A DNA stretch of 34,659 nucleotides from assembly GCA_964606065.1 (NCBI GenBank), contig CAZSEX010000018.1:1-34659 (forward strand), written 5' to 3'. A program made the translations under genes and the position numbers. Below, one piece after another: positions 1-7,677 of this stretch. Origin of the DNA: JAFGHJ01 sp964606065. GTDB taxonomy: Bacteria > Hydrothermota > UBA3072. Under the pieces are notes generated by a model. The model was not told the DNA's origin. It did no database searches and saw only the letters and a program-made list of their open reading frames with translations. Each line of letters begins with the position of its first letter. Within the stretch, counting starts at the first letter, position 1.

Positions 1-159
1 AATAATAGCCACGGATGAACAATGAAATGGTTTACGGCTTTCGGCTGACACTGTGACATTATGTCTCTGGGGTCGCATCTCGAGGGGATATTGCCTAAAG
101 GGTTGATTCGCATCAAAAAGGTCTTTGCGAGTTTATCCTTTTGCTCGACTTTTGCGAGG

Positions 160-213
160 CAATCTCTTACGATAAAGCTAAAGGCTTCAATTACAAGCTA
201 TTCGCAGAGATTG
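160..213. repeat. Long inverted repeat CAATCTCT / AGAGATTG
   Basis: An 8-base arm at 160-167 is perfectly complementary to 206-213 and encloses 38 bases. It sits directly beside a second palindrome at 223-259. A related AATCTC (34171-34176) / GAGATT (34191-34196) pair occurs at the other end of the window. This looks like one module of a composite intergenic palindromic repeat; its mobility and function are unknown. Confidence 0.5.
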
Positions 214-222
214 TTCACCTAA

Positions 223-259
223 TGAAATAGCTCGTCTTCCGGAATGTGCTTCTATTTCA
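223..259 (-). repeat. Palindromic intergenic element, copy 1
   Basis: Arms TGAAATAG (223-230) and CTATTTCA (252-259) form a perfect 8-bp stem. Read on the minus strand, the element matches the one at 34025-34063 at about 33 of 39 positions, including the first 15 bases. The two are therefore homologous copies in opposite orientation. The size and hairpin shape fit a REP-like or MITE-like element. No tyrosine-transposase recognition motif could be confirmed. Confidence 0.65.
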
Positions 260-564
260 CGGGGTAAACTCTGGAAAAGCATGAAGAAAAATTCGAAATG
301 ACAATGTCAGCTGTGTTATGAGTGGGAAAAACAAAAAAATCTCTGCGATCTTTGCGTCTTTCCGGTAAGATTCTATAATAATCGGTGTAATCTGTGGTTC
401 AAATTTAGGATTTAGGGTTTGGGGATTGGGATTTGGAAAGACAAAAAAATTTCGTGTGTTTCGTGTTCAATAAAAAATTTTCTCTGCGATCTTTGCGTCT
501 TTGCGGTTAGAATTTTTTTAGTGTGGGGAATTCGGTCGTTTCGCGAAAAAATCGGGTTCGACCC

Positions 565-592
565 TTGACAAAATAAACAATTCGATTATAAT
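565..592 (+). promoter_or_regulatory. Promoter of the dcw operon (PmraZ)
   Basis: TTGACA at 565-570 and TATAAT at 587-592 are both exact sigma-70 consensus, separated by 16 bp. Transcription should start near 599. An in-frame GTG at 594 lies too close to the -10 box to be the real mraZ start. Confidence 0.88.
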
Positions 593-594
593 TG

Positions 595-619
595 TGGGTA
601 ATGGTGGTGGAAAGTGGGG
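595..619 (+). promoter_or_regulatory. Probable MraZ operator: three TGG boxes at 10-bp spacing
   Basis: TGGGT (595-599), TGGTG (605-609) and TGGGG (615-619) are separated by exactly 5 bases each. This is the known arrangement of the MraZ binding site in E. coli (TGGGN repeats with N5 spacers); the middle box has one mismatch. The boxes start 2 bases after the -10 hexamer and cover the predicted transcription start. This fits autorepression by the first gene product. Confidence 0.72.
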
Positions 620-647
620 AATAAATTTTAAGGGTAAGGAGGAAAGA

Positions 648-1082
648 ATGTATTTTATAGGGAATGACGTATACTCTGTTGATCACAAGGGGAGAGTATT
701 TGTTCCCGCAAAGTTCCGCTCCGTGTTAAAAGAGAAAGATGAGGGAAGTTTTTACATAGCCAGAGGTTTTGAAACGTCTCTTTTGCTCTTTCCTCTTTCT
801 GGTTGGAACGAATTCGTAAAAGAGCTTTCGAACAAAAAATATTCGCAGAAGAGCATAAGAGAAGCGATCAGGGCTTTTTCTTATGCTGCGGAATGTCTTT
901 CCATGGATTCTCAGGGTCGTATTGTTCTTCCCAAAGAGCTCAGGGATTATTCGAAAATCGAGAACGAGGTATTCTTTCTCGGGGCTATCGATAAAATTGA
1001 ATTGTGGTCGCCTTCGGTTTATGAAGAATATGCGAAAGGAGCCAGCGATATAAATGACCTGTATTCAAAGCTTGGCATGTGA
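648..1082 (+). CDS. mraZ: Transcriptional regulator MraZ
   Basis: MraZ is the DNA-binding first gene of dcw clusters and usually represses its own operon. The 144-residue product has the family length and two SpoVT/AbrB-like halves: an N-terminal one with a DHKGRVFVPAKFR motif and a second with SMDSQGRIVLPKELR. The second box is the classic MraZ/AbrB signature. I chose ATG 648 because AAGGAGG (636-642) lies 5 bases upstream. The longer GTG start at 594 would lie against the -10 box of the promoter. The gene is followed after 10 bases by rsmH. Regulation is likely through the three TGG boxes at 595-619. Confidence 0.95.
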   Translation: MYFIGNDVYSVDHKGRVFVPAKFRSVLKEKDEGSFYIARGFETSLLLFPLSGWNEFVKELSNKKYSQKSIREAIRAFSYAAECLSMDSQGRIVLPKELRDYSKIENEVFFLGAIDKIELWSPSVYEEYAKGASDINDLYSKLGM

Positions 1083-1092
1083 AGAGTTTTTA

Positions 1093-1932
1093 ATGGAAGA
1101 ATTATCGATTCATCTTCCGGTAATGGCGGATAAAGTTGTTGAATATCTCGTGGTTGATAAGAAAGGAGTTTATGTAGATGCGACTCTCGGATGCGGCGGT
1201 CATTCTCTCGCCATTCTCAGGAATTCCGATGCTTTCGTGATAGGTTTTGATCTTGATGGTGAACAGATAAAAATCGCTTCTAAAAGGTTAAGTGAATTTA
1301 AAAAAAGAGTTTTATTAATCCATGCTAATTATAAATATATGGAAAGGTTTCTCGACGAAAAAGTGAATGGAGTTCTTTTTGATTTCGGTTTTTCCTCCTA
1401 TCAACTGGATAAACCCGAAAGAGGGTTTTCATATAGAAAAGACGGTCCTCTCGACATGAGATTCGGGAATAGTGGCGTTACTGCGGGTGATATAATCGAA
1501 AAAAGCAGTGAGGAAGAAATCGCCAATATCCTGTATCGCTATGGAGGAGAAAGGGCTTCGAGAAGAATAGCGAAGAAAATAAAAGCGGAGAAACCCAGAA
1601 CTACCGGTGAACTCGCTCTTTTGGTCAGAAAAAGTGTTCCGAGGGCGAAAGCTCACAAAAATCTTGGCAGAGTTTTTCAGGCTTTTAGAATAGCCGTTAA
1701 CGACGAACTCCGTAGTATTGAAAAAGGGATTTTAGCCGCTGCGGGAGTTTTAAGAGAAAAAGGCAGATTGGTGGTGATAACTTATCATAAAGATGAAGAG
1801 AAACTGGTTTGTAAAAAAGCGGAGGAAGAGGGTTTAAGGGCGCTTCTTAAGAAACCGCTCGAGCCCGAACAAGAAGAGTTCGAACGTAATCCCCGCTGTA
1901 GAAATGCGCATTTTAGGGTGTTTGAAAAATGA
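1093..1932 (+). CDS. rsmH: 16S rRNA (cytosine1402-N4)-methyltransferase RsmH (MraW)
   Basis: RsmH uses S-adenosylmethionine to methylate N4 of C1402 in the decoding centre of 16S rRNA. The protein (279 aa, slightly short for the family) begins with the typical HLPVMADKVVEYL segment. It then has the SAM-binding DATLGCGGHS motif at about residues 30-39 and the DFGFSSYQLD motif. The family C-terminus NPRCRNAHFRVFEK is intact. ATG 1093 is preferred over ATG 1054, because the extra 13 residues would overlap mraZ and are not family-like; a GAAGAG sequence precedes it. The stop overlaps the ftsL start in an ATGA, indicating translational coupling. Confidence 0.95.
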   Translation: MEELSIHLPVMADKVVEYLVVDKKGVYVDATLGCGGHSLAILRNSDAFVIGFDLDGEQIKIASKRLSEFKKRVLLIHANYKYMERFLDEKVNGVLFDFGFSSYQLDKPERGFSYRKDGPLDMRFGNSGVTAGDIIEKSSEEEIANILYRYGGERASRRIAKKIKAEKPRTTGELALLVRKSVPRAKAHKNLGRVFQAFRIAVNDELRSIEKGILAAAGVLREKGRLVVITYHKDEEKLVCKKAEEEGLRALLKKPLEPEQEEFERNPRCRNAHFRVFEK

Positions 1933-2204
1933 GAGCCGTAAAAATATTGCTTATAATTTTGATTTTTATTTCGCCTTTTATTTTGCATGTCTGGAAAAAG
2001 AATATGGTCAACTCGTTTAATATAAAGATATCGAATTTAACCACGGAAGTTCAGAATCTCGAAAGGAAAGTTTTGCTGCTTGTTTCTAAATGGAGAGAAG
2101 AATCAAGTCATGGTGTTATAGAAGAGAAAGCTCGAGAAAAACTGAATATGAGATATCCCAAAAGGGAGGAGATATTTAAAATAGAGAAATTTAAGGTAAA
2201 ATAA
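1929..2204 (+). CDS. ftsL: FtsL-like cell division protein
   Basis: A small bitopic membrane protein (91 aa) with one hydrophobic segment at about residues 4-22. A charged, heptad-like stretch follows (about 30-62), fitting the FtsL/DivIC coiled coil that binds FtsQ/DivIB. FtsL is poorly conserved, so the call rests on this architecture and on the position between rsmH and ftsI, which is where ftsL normally lies. It overlaps rsmH by 4 bases, and its TAA directly abuts the ftsI ATG. A role in activating the FtsW-FtsI synthase is inferred from the family. Confidence 0.8.
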   Translation: MRAVKILLIILIFISPFILHVWKKNMVNSFNIKISNLTTEVQNLERKVLLLVSKWREESSHGVIEEKAREKLNMRYPKREEIFKIEKFKVK

Positions 2205-3863
2205 ATGAGAAATAAATTATTTAAAGAGAAAGCAAGGCTACTGATTTTCCTGTTTGGGGGGCTCTGGTTTCTGGTCTTTTGCAGACTTTTTTATCTTCAG
2301 GTTGTTAGATCTGATGAGATTGGTAAGCAAATAAAGGAAGAGCAATTGCGTGTGCTTCCCATTGAATCCAAAAGAGGTAATATCTTTGATAGAAAAAGCA
2401 GGATTCTTGCCACTGATTTGAAGATGTTCACGCTTTACGCGGAAAAAAGTAAAATTAAAGATTCCAAAAGTGCCGCAAATAAACTTTCTGATTATGGTCT
2501 GGGAAGCGAAGAGAGATTATCGGAGCTTCTCAGTGACAAAGCTGAATTTATAAGAATTGCCAGGGGGATTTCTGATTCTGTCGTAAAGGAAATAAATATT
2601 CCGGGAGTTTATGCCGTAAAGGAGTGGTACAGATTTTATCCCTCAAATCTTCTGGGAAGGACTCTACTGGGTTCACTTGACTGGAAAAGAAATGGTATAT
2701 TAGGTGTCGAGAGGCAATATGATGAAGTTCTTAAAGGAAAAGATGGTTGGGCGTACTTTCTGGAGGTGCCTCGACGTTCAGGTATAAACCTTTTAAAGAG
2801 AACTGAGAATGACTATAAGGACGCTTTTCAGGGTTATGATGTTTATCTGACGGTTGACCTCGATATCCAGTCTGTTATGAATAAAGAGTTGAAGATGTTA
2901 AAGGAAAAAACATCTGCCACGCAAGTTATGGGTATTTGTGTTTCCGTAAAAACAGGAGAAGTTCTGGCGATGGTCAATTATCCGGAGTTTGATCCCGATA
3001 GAGGCTGGAGGCTTAATGCGTGTACTTCCTGGGAATTCGAACCCGGTTCTATTTTTAAATTAATTCCTGCTTTTGCTTATATAAATAAAGGTTTTTCTGT
3101 TTACGACACTCTGGTTGATTCCACCACGATTAAATTTGGGGGTAAATTATTCAGAGATGTGCATCCTCATTCAGCGTATACTTTCAAAGAATCCGTGATT
3201 TATTCTTCGAATGTAGGTTTTATCGCGGTGGGAGAAAAAATAGGTAAGAAAGAATTTTATAATACCGCCAGGCTTTTTGGCATCGGCTGCGAGAGTGGTA
3301 TTGATTTACCTGTGGAGTATTCGGGTAAACTGCCTCATCTTCCCCGGGGTCGAGATATAAGACTTGCTACCGTTTCTTTCGGGCAGGGTGTTGCCGTAAC
3401 TCCATTACAAATAGTAATGGCTTATCAGGCGGTAGCCAATGATGGTATCCTTTTGAGGCCGAGAGTTATGAAGAGTATAACCAGAAATGATAGGACCATA
3501 AGAAGAAGCACAAGAGAAGTAATCCGCAGAGTAGGAAATCCTGAAGCCTGTGATGTTCTACTCGATATTTTGAATGATGTAACGGAGGAAGGTACCGCGA
3601 TCTCTGCCTCGTTTCCGTTTATTTCTATTGCCGGGAAGACAGGGACCGCCTGGAAAATTCATGATGGGAGTTATGTCAAAGGTAAATACGTTTCTTCTTT
3701 TATTGGAGTTTTTCCTTACCCCGGTCCCGAGTTTGTTGTGGGTATTTTTGTCGATAATGTAGAGTATCCTTACTATTACGCGTCGGAAACAGCCTGTCCG
3801 GCTTTCAGAAATATAGCAAATAGAATTGTAACTTTAAAAGGATATAGACAGAAGTTTTTGTAA
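2205..3863 (+). CDS. ftsI: Septal peptidoglycan transpeptidase FtsI (class B PBP)
   Basis: FtsI cross-links septal peptidoglycan as partner of FtsW. The 552-residue protein has a short cytoplasmic start, one transmembrane segment (about 12-32), a PBP dimer domain with the ESKRGNIFDR motif, and a transpeptidase domain. The three active-site motifs are present: S-x-x-K in EPGSIFKL (nucleophile S282, K285), S-x-N (S334-S335-N336) and K-T-G (K478-T-G). There are no PASTA repeats. The start follows the ftsL stop directly, with AAGG at 2193-2196. The next gene, murE, begins 3 bases after the stop. Confidence 0.95.
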   Translation: MRNKLFKEKARLLIFLFGGLWFLVFCRLFYLQVVRSDEIGKQIKEEQLRVLPIESKRGNIFDRKSRILATDLKMFTLYAEKSKIKDSKSAANKLSDYGLGSEERLSELLSDKAEFIRIARGISDSVVKEINIPGVYAVKEWYRFYPSNLLGRTLLGSLDWKRNGILGVERQYDEVLKGKDGWAYFLEVPRRSGINLLKRTENDYKDAFQGYDVYLTVDLDIQSVMNKELKMLKEKTSATQVMGICVSVKTGEVLAMVNYPEFDPDRGWRLNACTSWEFEPGSIFKLIPAFAYINKGFSVYDTLVDSTTIKFGGKLFRDVHPHSAYTFKESVIYSSNVGFIAVGEKIGKKEFYNTARLFGIGCESGIDLPVEYSGKLPHLPRGRDIRLATVSFGQGVAVTPLQIVMAYQAVANDGILLRPRVMKSITRNDRTIRRSTREVIRRVGNPEACDVLLDILNDVTEEGTAISASFPFISIAGKTGTAWKIHDGSYVKGKYVSSFIGVFPYPGPEFVVGIFVDNVEYPYYYASETACPAFRNIANRIVTLKGYRQKFL

Positions 3864-3866
3864 GTT

Positions 3867-5303
3867 ATGAAAATTGATGAATTGTTAGAAGGTGTGGAAA
3901 TTATAAGAAAGACAGATACTGTAAACGAAGTTACCGGTATTGCCGATGATTCTCGCAAAATCAGGAAAGGCGATCTCTTTGCCGCTTTAAAGGGCGAAGT
4001 CTTCGACGGGTACGATTTTTGCAGAGAAGCTATGAATAAAGGGGCCAGCGTTGTTTTAGCGGAAAGAGAATTAAGCGAAGATATTCCTTATATTCTTGTC
4101 CCCAATACCAGGAAAGCTTTCTCCAGAATCGTTTCCAATTTTTACGGTAACCCATCTGCTAAGTTAAAAGTTATAGGTGTTACCGGAACTAATGGTAAGA
4201 CCACCACTTCATACCTCCTTTCTTCCCTTTTCCCGAATTCTGTTTGTTTCAGTACGGTAAAGTATATCGGCGTTAGTGGTAATATTAAAGTAATTAACAC
4301 GACTCCTTCACCTATTTTATTGCATAGAGAAATGGCCCTGGCCGCTGAAAGAGGTTTAAATACTGTGATTCTTGAAGTTTCTTCGATTGGTCTGGACCAG
4401 GATAGAGTTTCGGATGTAGATTTCGATTATGCGATATTTACAAATATTACCAGAGATCATTTAGATTATCATAAGAATTTTGAAAATTATCTGGAAGCGA
4501 AAGCGAAGTTCTTTGAAAACTTGAAAGAGGATAAAATAGCGGTAATAAACGCCGATGATTCAAACGCTCCGTATTTTATAGAAAGGGCAAAGTCAAAAGT
4601 TGTAACTTTTGGTTTTAAAAGGGGCAATATTGTGGGGAATGTACTACGGAATTCGGGAAAAGGTTTTAATCTTAAAATTGAAGGGATGGGTAGGAATCTG
4701 GAAGTTTTTAGTCCTCTTATCGGTAGTTTTAACGCCTGGAATGTTCTTGCCGCTGCATCTATCGGTATACTGGAGAATTTAAACGATTCTGAAATTAAGG
4801 AACGTATTGCCAGTGCTCCGCTTCCGCCGGGAAGATTGGAAAAAGTTGAATCCACGGAAGGCGTTACGGTTTTTGTCGATTATGCTCATACTCCCGATGC
4901 TCTTTTTTCCGTTATTTCTTCTCTTAAAGAATATAATCCTGCCAGAATAATTACCGTTTTTGGGGCGGGAGGGCATAGAGATAAGGGAAAGAGAGGATTG
5001 ATGGGTGCCGTGGTATCAGCGCTTTCAGATGTGATGATTGTTACTTCGGATAATCCAAGAGATGAAAATCCGGATGAAATAATCGATGATATTTTTGAAG
5101 GCATTTCACGTAAAAAAGCAATTAGATTAAAGGATAGAAAAGAAGCAATTTTCAAAGCTCTCCGGGTGGCCGAGGAGGGCGATTTTGTTCTGATTGCGGG
5201 GAAGGGGCATGAAGATTATCAGGAAATAAAGGGTAAAAGAATTCCTTTTTCCGACAGGAAATGCGTAAAGGAGTTTTACCATTATGAAAGAAATAGAGCT
5301 TGA
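3867..5303 (+). CDS. murE: UDP-MurNAc-L-Ala-D-Glu:meso-DAP ligase MurE
   Basis: MurE adds the third stem amino acid in the cytoplasm at the cost of ATP. The 478-residue protein has the Mur ligase order: N-terminal UDP-binding domain, ATPase domain with GTNGKTT (G107-T113), and C-terminal domain. D395-N396-P397-R398 followed by DENP is the established signature for meso-diaminopimelate specificity, as opposed to L-lysine. It agrees with the ddh gene at 24251-25255. The start ATG is 3 bases after ftsI and has no strong Shine-Dalgarno sequence, so it may depend on coupling. It overlaps murF by 20 bp. Confidence 0.96.
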   Translation: MKIDELLEGVEIIRKTDTVNEVTGIADDSRKIRKGDLFAALKGEVFDGYDFCREAMNKGASVVLAERELSEDIPYILVPNTRKAFSRIVSNFYGNPSAKLKVIGVTGTNGKTTTSYLLSSLFPNSVCFSTVKYIGVSGNIKVINTTPSPILLHREMALAAERGLNTVILEVSSIGLDQDRVSDVDFDYAIFTNITRDHLDYHKNFENYLEAKAKFFENLKEDKIAVINADDSNAPYFIERAKSKVVTFGFKRGNIVGNVLRNSGKGFNLKIEGMGRNLEVFSPLIGSFNAWNVLAAASIGILENLNDSEIKERIASAPLPPGRLEKVESTEGVTVFVDYAHTPDALFSVISSLKEYNPARIITVFGAGGHRDKGKRGLMGAVVSALSDVMIVTSDNPRDENPDEIIDDIFEGISRKKAIRLKDRKEAIFKALRVAEEGDFVLIAGKGHEDYQEIKGKRIPFSDRKCVKEFYHYERNRA

Positions 5304-6615
5304 AAGGGCTGTCGAAGTATTAAGTGGTGAGTATTTTGGACGTAAAAGTCTGAAAGGTAGAACCTTAAGCGGGGTATCGGTGGATTCGAGAACCATTCAA
5401 AAAAAAGAATTGTTTTTTTCTATAAAGGGTGAAAATTTTGACGGCTACGACTTCGCTGAAGAGGCAATTAAAAAATCGGATCTCCCCGCTGTCGCGAACA
5501 GAAAAGTGGAAGAAGGTGAAACCATTTTAGTCGAGGATGTTCTTGAAGGATTAGGAGATTTGGCTTCCTATTATAAAAAAAAGGCCGATGTTTTTACTAT
5601 CGCGGTTACCGGTTCTTACGGAAAAACCACGGCAAAGGATTTCCTCGGGTCTATTTTCAGCAGAAAATATTCCACTTTAATAAGCTTTAAAAATTATAAT
5701 AATCTCATAGGAGTCCCTTTAAATTTATTCGGATTGGAGGACGAAAAAATAGCTGTTCTGGAGTTTGGTACGAATCGATTTGGTGAAATAAAGCGGTTAT
5801 CAGAAATGGTGGAACCCGATATCGGATTGATTACGGGAATAGGTTCGGCTCATTTACAGGCTTTCGGAGATAAAAGTGGCGTTTTAAAGGAAAAATCCGA
5901 TATTGTGGTCGGTCTCAAAGGACCTTTATTTGTTAACGGAGATGACCCGCTGCTTCGTAACATTAGTGAAAAAATTATTAAAGTAGGATTTTCGGAGGAT
6001 AACGATTTCACTTTTAAAATATTACAGGAATCTACCGACGGAACGATTTTTTCCACTTCGAATTCGAGTTTCTGGATTAAATTGCCGACTGTCGGAATGC
6101 TTCGTTGTGCTATGTTTGCCGTGTCCATTGCTCTTTATTACGGAATTTCACCCCGGGATATTCAGGAAGGACTTATGAGGGTGGAAAATGTTCCTCACCG
6201 GATGCAAATAAAGAGAACGGAAATGTTTAATATTGTAGATGATACCTATAATAGCAATCCGGATTCGCTTTTAAATGCGGTTTCTTTTCTTTCTTTCATG
6301 CCTGGAAGAAAAATTGTTGTTCTTGGTCCCATGTTAGAATTGGGGGAAAATAGTCTTTCGATTCATCGGGAGATGGGTAAAAACCTCAAGCATAAAGTTA
6401 ATGAGTTAATTGCCATTGGTAAGGGAGCGAGAGGTTTTGTCGATGGTTTTGGCGGTGGGTATTTTGTTTCCGGTAAAGAAGAAGCACTGGAGAAACTTCA
6501 CGAAATACTCCGTAAAGGTGATACGATATTATTTAAATCTTCAAGAGCATTAAAACTTGAAACTCTAATCAAGAAATTGCAGGAGGAAGATTGTTATATT
6601 TACTCTACCCTCTAA
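5284..6615 (+). CDS. murF: UDP-MurNAc-tripeptide:D-Ala-D-Ala ligase MurF
   Basis: MurF completes the cytoplasmic pentapeptide by adding D-Ala-D-Ala. The 443-residue protein shows the N-terminal motif VDSRTIQKKELFFSIKG, the P-loop VTGSYGKTTAKD, the NYNNLIGVPL motif, and DDTYNSNPDSLLNAV in the C-terminal half; all are typical of MurF. AAGGAG (5267-5272) precedes the ATG by 11 bases, and the start lies inside the end of murE. No D-Ala-D-Ala ligase gene (ddl) is present in this cluster, so the substrate must come from a gene elsewhere. The 3' end overlaps mraY by 25 bp. Confidence 0.96.
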   Translation: MKEIELERAVEVLSGEYFGRKSLKGRTLSGVSVDSRTIQKKELFFSIKGENFDGYDFAEEAIKKSDLPAVANRKVEEGETILVEDVLEGLGDLASYYKKKADVFTIAVTGSYGKTTAKDFLGSIFSRKYSTLISFKNYNNLIGVPLNLFGLEDEKIAVLEFGTNRFGEIKRLSEMVEPDIGLITGIGSAHLQAFGDKSGVLKEKSDIVVGLKGPLFVNGDDPLLRNISEKIIKVGFSEDNDFTFKILQESTDGTIFSTSNSSFWIKLPTVGMLRCAMFAVSIALYYGISPRDIQEGLMRVENVPHRMQIKRTEMFNIVDDTYNSNPDSLLNAVSFLSFMPGRKIVVLGPMLELGENSLSIHREMGKNLKHKVNELIAIGKGARGFVDGFGGGYFVSGKEEALEKLHEILRKGDTILFKSSRALKLETLIKKLQEEDCYIYSTL

Positions 6616-7667
6616 AAGAAAATTTTATTATTTTTAATCTTTTGCGTTATATTACGTTTCGTTCCGCTTATGCTGCCATTACTTCCCTTTTGATTTCGTT
6701 GATTTTGGGTCGAAGGTTTATTCTTTTTCTTAGAAACAAAGATCTTACTGAATCTATTTCCAGGTGGATAAAGGACACGCACGGAGAAAAAAGGGGTACT
6801 CCCACAATGGGAGGTTTGTTAATTATAATCTCTCTCCTTGTTTCCGTTCTTCTCTGGACCGATATAAGGAATCCTTTTGTTCTTTATCTAATAGGTATTA
6901 CAGTATGGATGGGCATTTTTGGAGTGTTTGATGATTATTTAAAGGGTAAAAGGGGGGATGGTTTCAATGTTTTAACTAAAATAATAATACAAATTATTCC
7001 CGCCGGTTTTATAGGTATGATGTTCATGCTCTTTCCTCTTAAAAGCGGTTACGAGACTTTGACAATAGCGCCTTTCTTTAAGAATGTTTTCATTAATCTG
7101 GGTTATTTCTATATACCCTTTATTATTTTGGTGATAATAGGCACGACTAACGCGGTAAATGTAACGGATGGCATGGATGGTCTCGCGATCGGACTTTCCG
7201 GTATTATAAGCGTGGCTTTTGCTGTTATCGCTTACGTTACAGGTAATATTAAATTCGCGGAATATTTAAATTTGCTTTATATTCCCGGAAGTGGAGAAAT
7301 AACGGTTTTCTGCGCCGCTTTAGTCGGTTCGGCTATAGGTTTTTTGTGGTTTAATTCTCATCCGGCGGAAATTTTTATGGGAGATACAGGGTCTCTGGCT
7401 ATTGGCGGGATATTGGGATTGATTGCGATTCTGCTGAAGCATGAATTTTTGTTACTTGTGATTGGAGGTGTTTTTGTGATAGAAGCGTTATCCGTCTTGC
7501 TTCAAGTCGCTTATTTTAAAATGACCGGTAGACGGATTTTGAAGATGGCACCCATTCATCATCATTTTCAATTGAGGGGCTGGCAGGAATCCAAGGTGGT
7601 AATACGATTCTGGATCTGGGGAATTATGTTTGCGTTACTTGGGCTCAGTACACTTAAAATAAGGTGA
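6591..7667 (+). CDS. mraY: Phospho-N-acetylmuramoyl-pentapeptide transferase MraY
   Basis: MraY transfers phospho-MurNAc-pentapeptide to undecaprenyl phosphate to make lipid I in the inner membrane. The 358-residue polytopic protein has all family landmarks: THGEKRGTPTMGG, the DDYLKG motif with catalytic aspartates, NAVNVTDGMDG, PAEIFMGDTGS, and the histidine-rich PIHHHFQLRGW. The start is TTG at 6591. AGGAGG (6581-6586) lies 4 bases upstream, and the N-terminal residues through LLRYITFRSAYA match the normal MraY beginning. It overlaps murF by 25 bp. Confidence 0.96.
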   Translation: MLYLLYPLKENFIIFNLLRYITFRSAYAAITSLLISLILGRRFILFLRNKDLTESISRWIKDTHGEKRGTPTMGGLLIIISLLVSVLLWTDIRNPFVLYLIGITVWMGIFGVFDDYLKGKRGDGFNVLTKIIIQIIPAGFIGMMFMLFPLKSGYETLTIAPFFKNVFINLGYFYIPFIILVIIGTTNAVNVTDGMDGLAIGLSGIISVAFAVIAYVTGNIKFAEYLNLLYIPGSGEITVFCAALVGSAIGFLWFNSHPAEIFMGDTGSLAIGGILGLIAILLKHEFLLLVIGGVFVIEALSVLLQVAYFKMTGRRILKMAPIHHHFQLRGWQESKVVIRFWIWGIMFALLGLSTLKIR

Positions 7668-7677
7668 TGAGATAGAG

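Larger units (their letters stand above)
1..564. repeat. Repeat-rich intergenic region upstream of the dcw operon
   Basis: I see no credible gene in this stretch. It is a patchwork of short repeat pieces that recur elsewhere in the window. Positions 341-368 and 482-510 carry the minus-strand form of the CACAAAG-type repeat (CTTTGCGTCTTT cores). Positions 374-402 carry the reverse complement of the 'accacagattacac' unit also found at 20783 and 22754. Positions 160-213 and 223-259 are palindromic elements listed separately. Positions 405-437 are a G-rich run (TTAGGGTTTGGGGATTGGG). Confidence 0.6.

Noticed and set aside
405..437. G-rich run as a G-quadruplex or telomere-like sequence
   Set aside because: The fourth G run has only two G, and the stretch looks like another degenerate intergenic repeat.
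594..647. GTG 594 as the mraZ start
   Set aside because: It lies 2 bases after the -10 box and over the MraZ boxes, while ATG 648 has a perfect Shine-Dalgarno and the family N-terminus.
4487..5396. Minus-strand frames within murE and murF
   Set aside because: The coding strand is established by strong MurE and MurF motifs; the antisense frames lack starts and family similarity.
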